Notes under the pieces: generated by a model
Told to the model about the DNA's origin: nothing
The model's input: only the letters and a program-made list of their open reading frames with translations
Databases searched by the model: none
Program-made: the position numbers and the translations under genes
Shown: piece after piece, positions 1-9,900 of the stretch
Position numbering within the stretch: the stretch's first letter is position 1
Layout of the letters: every line of letters begins with the position of its first letter
Assembly (NCBI GenBank): GCA_945643635.1
Contig: CALZFC010000069.1
Coordinates: 1 to 64,000 of the forward strand
Reading direction: 5' to 3'
Source of the DNA: Allodiplogaster sudhausi
Lineage: Eukaryota; Nematoda; Chromadorea; Rhabditida; Diplogasteridae
Length of the DNA stretch: 64,000 bases

Positions 1-2978
1 TTGTAGTAGGGAAGCTGAAATTTTTCCAGGTGGTTTCTAGGCCCCTATGGGACTGTCCATGCAAAATTTCACGTCGATTGAACAAAATTTTTGACGACCA
101 CGACTACGCAGCCGATGGTCATAAAATCCGAAGGCTATAAATCAGCAAAAAAATATTTTATACTTGAGGACAATAACTTTATGTATTATAGGCTTGTTCT
201 ACGAAAAATTTAGTAGGTGTTTACGCCCATAAGACATGTCGATTGGAAACTGTTTGCTTCGATTTTGACTACTCAGAAGATGAACACGAAATTCTGATTT
301 AACCAGATTATTGGCCTGGTTTTTTCTTCATTCTTGTAGTAGGAAGCTGAAATTTTTCCAGGTGGTTTCTAGGCCCCTATGGACTGTCCATGCAAAATTT
401 CACGTCGATTGAACAAAATTTTTGACGACCACGACTACGCAGCCGATGGTCATAAATTCCGAAGGCTATAAATCAGCAAAAAAATATTTTTATACTTGAG
501 GACAATAACTTTATGTATTATAGGCTTGTTCTACGAAAAATTTGTAGGTGTTTACGCCCATAAGACATGTCGATTGGAAAACTGTTTGCTTCGATTTGAC
601 TACTCAGAAGATGAACACGAAATTCTGATTTAACCAGATTATTGGCCTGGTTTTCTTCTCATTCTTGTAGTAGGAAGCTGAAATTTTTCCAGGTGGTTTC
701 TAGGCCCTATGGACTGTCCATGCAAAATTTCACGTCGATTGAACAAAATTTTTGACGACCACGACTACGCAGCCGATGGTCATAAATTCCGAAGGCTATA
801 AATCAGCAAAAAAATATTTTTATACTTGAGGACAATAACTTTATGTATTATAGGCTTGTTCTACGAAAAATTTGTAGGTGTTTACGCCCATAAGACATGT
901 CGATTGGAAACTGTTTGCTTCGATTTTGACTACTCAGAAGATGAACACGAAATTCTGATTTAACCAGATTATTGGCCTGGTTTTTTCTTCATTCTTGTAG
1001 TAGGAAGCTGAAATTTTTCCAGGTGGTTTCTAGGCCCCTATGGACTGTCCATGCAAAATTTCACGTCGATTGAACAAAATTTTTGACGACCACGACTACG
1101 CAGCCGATGGTCATAAATTCCGAAGGCTATAAATCAGCAAAAAAATATTTTTATACTTGAGGACAATAACTTTATGTATTATAGGCTTGTTCTACGAAAA
1201 ATTTGTAGGTGTTTACGCCCATAAGACATGTCGATTGGAAACTGTTTGCTTCGATTTTGACTACTCAGAAGATGAACACGAAATTCTGATTTAACCAGAT
1301 TATTGGCCTGGTTTTTTCTTCATTCTTGTAGTAGGAAGCTGAAATTTTTCCAGGTGGTTTCTAGGCCCCTATGGACTGTCCATGCAAAATTTCACGTCGA
1401 TTGAACAAAATTTTTGACGACCACGACTACGCAGCCGATGGTCATAAATTCCGAAGGCTATAAATCAGCAAAAAAATATTTTTATACTTGAGGACAATAA
1501 CTTTATGTATTATAGGCTTGTTCTACGAAAAATTTGTAGGTGTTTACGCCCATAAGACATGTCGATTGGAAACTGTTTGCTTCGATTTTGACTACTCAGA
1601 AGATGAACACGAAATTCTGATTTACCAGATTATTGGCCTGGTTTTTCTTCATTCTTGTAGTAGGAAGCTGAAATTTTTCCAGGTGGTTTCTAGGCCCCTA
1701 TGGACTGTCCATGCAAAATTTCACGTCGATTGAACAAAATTTTTGACGACCACGACTACGCAGCCGATGGTCATAAATTCCGAAGGCTATAAATCAGCAA
1801 AAAAATATTTTTATACTTGAGGACAATAACTTTATGTATTATAGGCTTGTTCTACGAAAAATGTGTAGGTGTTTACGCCCATAAGACATGTCGATTGGAA
1901 ACTGTTTGCTTCGATTTTGACTACTCAGAAGATGAACACGAAATTCTGATTTAACCAGATTATTGGCCTGGTTTTTTCTTCATTCTTGTAGTAGGAAGCT
2001 GAAATTTTTCCAGGTGGTTTCTAGGCCCCTATGGACTGTCCATGCAAAATTTCACGTCGATTGAACAAAATTTTGACGACCACGACTACGCAGCCGATGG
2101 TCATAAATTCCGAAGGGTATAAATCAGCAAAAAAAATATTTTTATACTTGAGGACAATAACTTTATGTATTATAGGCTTGTTCTACGAAAAATTTGTAGG
2201 TGTTTACGCCCATAAGACATGTCGATTGGAAACTGTTTGCTTCGATTTTGACTACTCAGAAGATGAACACGAAATTCTGATTTAACCAGATTATTGGCCT
2301 GGTTTTTTCTTCATTCTTGTAGTAGGAAGCTGAAATTTTTCCAGGTGGTTTCTAGGCCCCTATGGACTGTCCATGCAAAATTTCACGTCGATTGAACAAA
2401 ATTTTTGACGACCACGACTACGCAGCCGATGGTCATAAATTCCGAAGGCTATAAATCAGCAAAAAAATATTTTTATACTTGAGGACAATAACTTTATGTA
2501 TTATAGGCTTGTTCTACGAAAAATTTGTAGGTGTTTACGCCCATAAGACATGTCGATTGGAAACTGTTTGCTTCGATTTTGACTACTCAGAAGATGAACA
2601 CGAAATTCTGATTTAACCAGATTATTGGCCTGGTTTTTTCTTCATTCTTGTAGTAGGAAGCTGAAATTTTTCCAGGTGGTTTCTAGGCCCCTATGGACTG
2701 TCCATGCAAAATTTCACGTCGATTGAACAAAATTTTTGACGACCACGACTACGCAGCCGATGGTCATAAATTCCGAAGGCTATAAATCAGCAAAAAAAAT
2801 ATTTTATACTTGAGGACAATAACTTTATGTATTATAGGCTTGTTCTACGAAAAAATTGTAGGTGTTTACGCCCATAAGACATGTCGATTGGAAACTGTTT
2901 GCTTCGATTTTGACTACTCAGAAGATGAACACGAAATTCTGATTTAACCAGATTATTGGCCTGGTTTTTTCTTCATTC
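1..2978 (+). repeat. Noisy left edge of the array, nine units
   Basis: Units start at 1, 334, 665, 995, 1326, 1655, 1986, 2317 and 2648. Most carry small differences from the reference. The first (333 bp) has two extra Gs, one extra A, one lost T and a T-to-A change. The second has an extra A, lost Ts and an added TC. The third loses a C, and the fifth loses an A and a T (329 bp). The seventh has a C-to-G change with compensating A and T length changes, and the ninth a T-to-A at position 208 with A/T tract changes. The 1655 unit is an isolated FG. Most changes are in homopolymers, which suggests consensus error near a contig end. A less homogenised array edge is the alternative. Confidence 0.85.
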
Positions 2979-3710
2979 TTGTAGTAGGAAGCTGAAATTT
3001 TTCCAGGTGGTTTCTAGGCCCCTATGGACTGTCCATGCAAAATTTCACGTCGATTGAACAAAATTTTTGACGACCACGACTACGCAGCCGATGGTCATAA
3101 ATTCCGAAGGCTATAAATCAGCAAAAAAATATTTTTATACTTGAGGACAATAACTTTATGTATTATAGGCTTGTTCTACGAAAAATTTGTAGGTGTTTAC
3201 GCCCATAAGACATGTCGATTGGAAACTGTTTGCTTCGATTTTGACTACTCAGAAGATGAACACGAAATTCTGATTTAACCAGATTATTGGCCTGGTTTTT
3301 TCTTCATTCTTGTAGTAGGAAGCTGAAATTTTTCCAGGTGGTTTCTAGGCCCCTATGGACTGTCCATGCAAAATTTCACGTCGATTGAACAAAATTTTTG
3401 ACGACCACGACTACGCAGCCGATGGTCATAAATTCCGAAGGCTATAAATCAGCAAAAAAATATTTTTATACTTGAGGACAATAACTTTATGTATTATAGG
3501 CTTGTTCTACGAAAAATTTGTAGGTGTTTACGCCCATAAGACATGTCGATTGGAAACTGTTTGCTTCGATTTTGACTACTCAGAAGATGAACACGAAATT
3601 CTGATTTAACCAGATTATTGGCCTGGTTTTTTCTTCATTCTTGTAGTAGGAAGCTGAAATTTTTCCAGGTGGTTTCTAGGCCCCTATGGACTGTCCATGC
3701 AAAATTTCAC

Positions 3711-3769
3711 GTCGATTGAACAAAATTTTTGACGACCACGACTACGCAGCCGATGGTCATAAATTCCGA
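3711..3769 (+). repeat. Ancestral half-unit core, first copy
   Basis: Unit positions 71-129. Without gaps this matches unit positions 236-284 at 31 of the first 49 bases (hand count), at an offset of exactly 165 bp, half of 331. Shared anchors are GTCGATTG, GACTAC and CAG-x2-GATG-x2-CA. After a one-base gap, AAATTC-x-GA also matches. The simplest reading is that the 331-bp unit arose by doubling of a unit of about 165 bp and subsequent divergence. Confidence 0.75.
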
Positions 3770-3786
3770 AGGCTATAAATCAGCAA

Positions 3787-3798
3787 AAAAATATTTTT
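3787..3798. other. 12-bp A/T palindrome in a poly-A/poly-T tract
   Basis: Unit positions 147-158 read AAAAATATTTTT, a perfect palindrome inside A7-T-A-T5. It recurs in almost every unit. The exceptions have one A or T gained or lost, all left of about 9.5 kb (units starting at 1, 1986, 2648, 4634, 5956 and 9265). Such tracts bend DNA and are common in satellites. No specific binding protein can be inferred. Confidence 0.7.
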
Positions 3799-3862
3799 AT
3801 ACTTGAGGACAATAACTTTATGTATTATAGGCTTGTTCTACGAAAAATTTGTAGGTGTTTAC

Positions 3863-3901
3863 GCCCATAAGACATGTCGATTGGAAACTGTTTGCTTCGA
3901 T
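3863..3901 (+). repeat. 39-bp segment absent from DL units
   Basis: Unit positions 223-261, shown here in the reference copy. It starts at GCCCATAAG and ends just before TTTGACTAC. It holds the perfect 8-bp palindrome GACATGTC (231-238) overlapping the second GTCGATTG. All 46 exact DL units lack the same 39 bases. There is no microhomology at the junction (left flank ends TTAC, deleted segment ends CGAT), which fits a single origin followed by amplification. Confidence 0.85.
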
Positions 3902-3935
3902 TTTGACTACTCAGAAGATGAACACGAAATTCTGA
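3876..3935 (+). repeat. Ancestral half-unit core, second copy
   Basis: Unit positions 236-295, partner of 3711-3769. The halves are not collinear throughout. The AGGTG-like stretches at unit positions 27 and 213 lie 186 bp apart rather than 165, so a gain or loss of about 20 bp separates the halves there. In DL units the first 26 bp of this core (236-261) are deleted, so only the first half keeps the GTCGATTG end. Confidence 0.75.
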
Positions 3936-3938
3936 TTT

Positions 3939-3963
3939 AACCAGATTATTGGCCTGGTTTTTT
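3939..3963 (+). other. Inverted repeat followed by six Ts
   Basis: Unit positions 299-323: AACCAG, a 9-base spacer, then CTGGTT, running into T6. In form this resembles a small hairpin terminator or an RNA polymerase III stop run. Nothing else in the unit indicates a transcript ending here, and a 6-bp stem is weak, so this is a sequence description rather than a terminator call. Confidence 0.4.
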
Positions 3964-6900
3964 CTTCATTCTTGTAGTAGGAAGCTGAAATTTTTCCAGG
4001 TGGTTTCTAGGCCCCTATGGACTGTCCATGCAAAATTTCACGTCGATTGAACAAAATTTTTGACGACCACGACTACGCAGCCGATGGTCATAAATTCCGA
4101 AGGCTATAAATCAGCAAAAAAATATTTTTATACTTGAGGACAATAACTTTATGTATTATAGGCTTGTTCTACGAAAAATTTGTAGGTGTTTACGCCCATA
4201 AGACATGTCGATTGGAAACTGTTTGCTTCGATTTTGACTACTCAGAAGATGAACACGAAATTCTGATTTAACCAGATTATTGGCCTGGTTTTTTCTTCAT
4301 TCTTGTAGTAGGAAGCTGAAATTTTTCCAGGTGGTTTCTAGGCCCCTATGGACTGTCCATGCAAAATTTCACGTCGATTGAACAAAATTTTTGACGACCA
4401 CGACTACGCAGCCGATGGTCATAAATTCCGAAGGCTATAAATCAGCAAAAAAATATTTTTATACTTGAGGACAATAACTTTATGTATTATAGGCTTGTTC
4501 TACGAAAAATTTGTAGGTGTTTACGCCCATAAGACATGTCGATTGGAAACTGTTTGCTTCGATTTTGACTACTCAGAAGATGAACACGAAATTCTGATTT
4601 AACCAGATTATTGGCCTGGTTTTTTCTTCATTCTTGTAGTAGGAAGCTGAAATTTTTCCAGGTGGTTTCTAGGCCCCTATGGACTGTCCATGCAAAATTT
4701 CACGTCGATTGAACAAAATTTTTGACGACCACGACTACGCAGCCGATGGTCATAAATTCCGAAGGCTATAAATCAGCAAAAAATATTTTTATACTTGAGG
4801 ACAATAACTTTATGTATTATAGGCTTGTTCTACGAAAAATTTGTAGGTGTTTACGCCCATAAGACATGTCGATTGGAAACTGTTTGCTTCGATTTTGACT
4901 ACTCAGAAGATGAACACGAAATTCTGATTTAACCAGATTATTGGCCTGGTTTTTTCTTCATTCTTGTAGTAGGAAGCTGAAATTTTTCCAGGTGGTTTCT
5001 AGGCCCCTATGGACTGTCCATGCAAAATTTCACGTCGATTGAACAAAATTTTTGACGACCACGACTACGCAGCCGATGGTCATAAATTCCGAAGGCTATA
5101 AATCAGCAAAAAAATATTTTTATACTTGAGGACAATAACTTTATGTATTATAGGCTTGTTCTACGAAAAATTTGTAGGTGTTTACGCCCATAAGACATGT
5201 CGATTGGAAACTGTTTGCTTCGATTTTGACTACTCAGAAGATGAACACGAAATTCTGATTTAACCAGATTATTGGCCTGGTTTTTTCTTCATTCTTGTAG
5301 TAGGAAGCTGAAATTTTTCCAGGTGGTTTCTAGGCCCCTATGGACTGTCCATGCAAAATTTCACGTCGATTGAACAAAATTTTTGACGACCACGACTACG
5401 CAGCCGATGGTCATAAATTCCGAAGGCTATAAATCAGCAAAAAAATATTTTTATACTTGAGGACAATAACTTTATGTATTATAGGCTTGTTCTACGAAAA
5501 ATTTGTAGGTGTTTACGCCCATAAGACATGTCGATTGGAAACTGTTTGCTTCGATTTTGACTACTCAGAAGATGAACACGAAATTCTGATTTAACCAGAT
5601 TATTGGCCTGGTTTTTTCTTCATTCTTGTAGTAGGAAGCTGAAATTTTTCCAGGTGGTTTCTAGGCCCCTATGGACTGTCCATGCAAAATTTCACGTCGA
5701 TTGAACAAAATTTTTGACGACCACGACTACGCAGCCGATGGTCATAAATTCCGAAGGCTATAAATCAGCAAAAAAATATTTTTATACTTGAGGACAATAA
5801 CTTTATGTATTATAGGCTTGTTCTACGAAAAATTGTAGGTGTTTACGCCCATAAGACATGTCGATTGGAAACTGTTTGCTTCGATTTTGACTACTCAGAA
5901 GATGAACACGAAATTCTGATTTAACCAGATTATTGGCCTGGTTTTTTCTTCATTCTTGTAGTAGGAAGCTGAAATTTTTCCAGGTGGTTTCTAGGCCCCT
6001 ATGGACTGTCCATGCAAAATTTCACGTCGATTGAACAAAATTTTTGACGACCACGACTACGCAGCCGATGGTCATAAATTCCGAAGGCTATAAATCAGCA
6101 AAAAATATTTTTATACTTGAGGACAATAACTTTATGTATTATAGGCTTGTTCTACGAAAAATTTGTAGGTGTTTACGCCCATAAGACATGTCGATTGGAA
6201 ACTGTTTGCTTCGATTTTGACTACTCAGAAGATGAACACGAAATTCTGATTTAACCAGATTATTGGCCTGGTTTTTTCTTCATTCTTGTAGTAGGAAGCT
6301 GAAATTTTTCCAGGTGGTTTCTAGGCCCCTATGGACTGTCCATGCAAAATTTCACGTCGATTGAACAAAATTTTTGACGACCACGACTACGCAGCCGATG
6401 GTCATAAATTCCGAAGGCTATAAATCAGCAAAAAAATATTTTTATACTTGAGGACAATAACTTTATGTATTATAGGCTTGTTCTACGAAAAATTTGTAGG
6501 TGTTTACGCCCATAAGACATGTCGATTGGAAACTGTTTGCTTCGATTTTGACTACTCAGAAGATGAACACGAAATTCTGATTTAACCAGATTATTGGCCT
6601 GGTTTTTTCTTCATTCTTGTAGTAGGAAGCTGAAATTTTTCCAGGTGGTTTCTAGGCCCCTATGGACTGTCCATGCAAAATTTCACGTCGATTGAACAAA
6701 ATTTTTGACGACCACGACTACGCAGCCGATGGTCATAAATTCCGAAGGCTATAAATCAGCAAAAAAATATTTTTATACTTGAGGACAATAACTTTATGTA
6801 TTATAGGCTTGTTCTACGAAAAATTTGTAGGTGTTTACGCCCATAAGACATGTCGATTGGAAACTGTTTGCTTCGATTTTGACTACTCAGAAGATGAACA

Positions 6901-9900
6901 CGAAATTCTGATTTAACCAGATTATTGGCCTGGTTTTTTCTTCATTCTTGTAGTAGGAAGCTGAAATTTTTCCAGGTGGTTTCTAGGCCCCTATGGACTG
7001 TCCATGCAAAATTTCACGTCGATTGAACAAAATTTTTGACGACCACGACTACGCAGCCGATGGTCATAAATTCCGAAGGCTATAAATCAGCAAAAAAATA
7101 TTTTTATACTTGAGGACAATAACTTTATGTATTATAGGCTTGTTCTACGAAAAATTTGTAGGTGTTTACGCCCATAAGACATGTCGATTGGAAACTGTTT
7201 GCTTCGATTTTGACTACTCAGAAGATGAACACGAAATTCTGATTTAACCAGATTATTGGCCTGGTTTTTTCTTCATTCTTGTAGTAGGAAGCTGAAATTT
7301 TTCCAGGTGGTTTCTAGGCCCCTATGGACTGTCCATGCAAAATTTCACGTCGATTGAACAAAATTTTTGACGACCACGACTACGCAGCCGATGGTCATAA
7401 ATTCCGAAGGCTATAAATCAGCAAAAAAATATTTTTATACTTGAGGACAATAACTTTATGTATTATAGGCTTGTTCTACGAAAAATTTGTAGGTGTTTAC
7501 GCCCATAAGACATGTCGATTGGAAACTGTTTGCTTCGATTTTGACTACTCAGAAGATGAACACGAAATTCTGATTTAACCAGATTATTGGCCTGGTTTTT
7601 TCTTCATTCTTGTAGTAGGAAGCTGAAATTTTTCCAGGTGGTTTCTAGGCCCCTATGGACTGTCCATGCAAAATTTCACGTCGATTGAACAAAATTTTTG
7701 ACGACCACGACTACGCAGCCGATGGTCATAAATTCCGAAGGCTATAAATCAGCAAAAAAATATTTTTATACTTGAGGACAATAACTTTATGTATTATAGG
7801 CTTGTTCTACGAAAAATTTGTAGGTGTTTACGCCCATAAGACATGTCGATTGGAAACTGTTTGCTTCGATTTTGACTACTCAGAAGATGAACACGAAATT
7901 CTGATTTAACCAGATTATTGGCCTGGTTTTTTCTTCATTCTTGTAGTAGGAAGCTGAAATTTTTCCAGGTGGTTTCTAGGCCCCTATGGACTGTCCATGC
8001 AAAATTTCACGTCGATTGAACAAAATTTTTGACGACCACGACTACGCAGCCGATGGTCATAAATTCCGAAGGCTATAAATCAGCAAAAAAATATTTTTAT
8101 ACTTGAGGACAATAACTTTATGTATTATAGGCTTGTTCTACGAAAAATTTGTAGGTGTTTACGCCCATAAGACATGTCGATTGGAAACTGTTTGCTTCGA
8201 TTTTGACTACTCAGAAGATGAACACGAAATTCTGATTTAACCAGATTATTGGCCTGGTTTTTTCTTCATTCTTGTAGTAGGAAGCTGAAATTTTTCCAGG
8301 TGGTTTCTAGGCCCCTATGGACTGTCCATGCAAAATTTCACGTCGATTGAACAAAATTTTTGACGACCACGACTACGCAGCCGATGGTCATAAATTCCGA
8401 AGGCTATAAATCAGCAAAAAAATATTTTTATACTTGAGGACAATAACTTTATGTATTATAGGCTTGTTCTACGAAAAATTTGTAGGTGTTTACGCCCATA
8501 AGACATGTCGATTGGAAACTGTTTGCTTCGATTTTGACTACTCAGAAGATGAACACGAAATTCTGATTTAACCAGATTATTGGCCTGGTTTTTTCTTCAT
8601 TCTTGTAGTAGGAAGCTGAAATTTTTCCAGGTGGTTTCTAGGCCCCTATGGACTGTCCATGCAAAATTTCACGTCGATTGAACAAAATTTTTGACGACCA
8701 CGACTACGCAGCCGATGGTCATAAATTCCGAAGGCTATAAATCAGCAAAAAAATATTTTTATACTTGAGGACAATAACTTTATGTATTATAGGCTTGTTC
8801 TACGAAAAATTTGTAGGTGTTTACGCCCATAAGACATGTCGATTGGAAACTGTTTGCTTCGATTTTGACTACTCAGAAGATGAACACGAAATTCTGATTT
8901 AACCAGATTATTGGCCTGGTTTTTTCTTCATTCTTGTAGTAGGAAGCTGAAATTTTTCCAGGTGGTTTCTAGGCCCCTATGGACTGTCCATGCAAAATTT
9001 CACGTCGATTGAACAAAATTTTTGACGACCACGACTACGCAGCCGATGGTCATAAATTCCGAAGGCTATAAATCAGCAAAAAAATATTTTTATACTTGAG
9101 GACAATAACTTTATGTATTATAGGCTTGTTCTACGAAAAATTTGTAGGTGTTTACGCCCATAAGACATGTCGATTGGAAACTGTTTGCTTCGATTTTGAC
9201 TACTCAGAAGATGAACACGAAATTCTGATTTAACCAGATTATTGGCCTGGTTTTTTCTTCATTCTTGTAGTAGGAAGCTGAAATTTTTCCAGGTGGTTTC
9301 TAGGCCCCTATGGACTGTCCATGCAAAATTTCACGTCGATTGAACAAAATTTTTGACGACCACGACTACGCAGCCGATGGTCATAAATTCCGAAGGCTAT
9401 AAATCAGCAAAAAATATTTTTATACTTGAGGACAATAACTTTATGTATTATAGGCTTGTTCTACGAAAAATTTGTAGGTGTTTACGCCCATAAGACATGT
9501 CGATTGGAAACTGTTTGCTTCGATTTTGACTACTCAGAAGATGAACACGAAATTCTGATTTAACCAGATTATTGGCCTGGTTTTTTCTTCATTCTTGTAG
9601 TAGGAAGCTGAAATTTTTCCAGGTGGTTTCTAGGCCCCTATGGACTGTCCATGCAAAATTTCACGTCGATTGAACAAAATTTTTGACGACCACGACTACG
9701 CAGCCGATGGTCATAAATTCCGAAGGCTATAAATCAGCAAAAAAATATTTTTATACTTGAGGACAATAACTTTATGTATTATAGGCTTGTTCTACGAAAA
9801 ATTTGTAGGTGTTTACGCCCATAAGACATGTCGATTGGAAACTGTTTGCTTCGATTTTGACTACTCAGAAGATGAACACGAAATTCTGATTTAACCAGAT

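Larger units (their letters stand above)
3641..3971 (+). repeat. Reference satellite unit (F3 class, 331 bp)
   Basis: This copy carries the majority sequence and is used here as the coordinate reference (unit position p is window position 3640+p). Landmarks in order: a pyrimidine tract and CCAGGTGG near 21-32; a first GTCGATTG at 71-78; GACTAC at 100-105; a TATAAAT at 134-140; an A/T tract with a 12-bp palindrome at 147-158; the variable TTT at 208-210; the 39 bp lost in DL units at 223-261, including GACATGTC (231-238) and a second GTCGATTG (236-243); a second GACTAC at 265-270; and a 6-bp inverted repeat leading into six Ts at 299-323. G+C is 122 of 331 by hand count. The longest ATG frame I followed, from unit position 46, stops after about 27 codons, so the unit is not coding. 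Confidence 0.95.

Noticed and set aside
1488..1733. Open frame of 81 codons on the + strand across two satellite units
   Set aside because: It begins at a TTG inside the repeat and exists only because the unit at 1326 has single-base losses (TTTACCAG and a short T run) that shift the frame. Other units stop in the same place. No domain, no coding signal.
2031..2285. Open frame of 84 codons on the + strand starting at ATGGACTG
   Set aside because: It depends on a lost T and a gained A in the noisy unit at 1986. In intact units the frame from this ATG stops after about 27 codons. A repeat shadow, not a gene.
3662..3681. 3' splice-site-like TTTTTCCAG and TTTCTAG
   Set aside because: Short pyrimidine-AG motifs are expected by chance in A/T-rich repeats and there is no exon to support them.
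3709..3720. RNA polymerase III box B-like ACGTCGATTGA
   Set aside because: It shares only TCGA-x-T with the box B consensus and there is no convincing box A upstream at the usual spacing.
3939..3963. Bacterial intrinsic terminator
   Set aside because: The hairpin-plus-T form is suggestive, but the stem is only 6 bp, there is no gene, and a 64-kb array of 199 identical units is not a bacterial genome structure.
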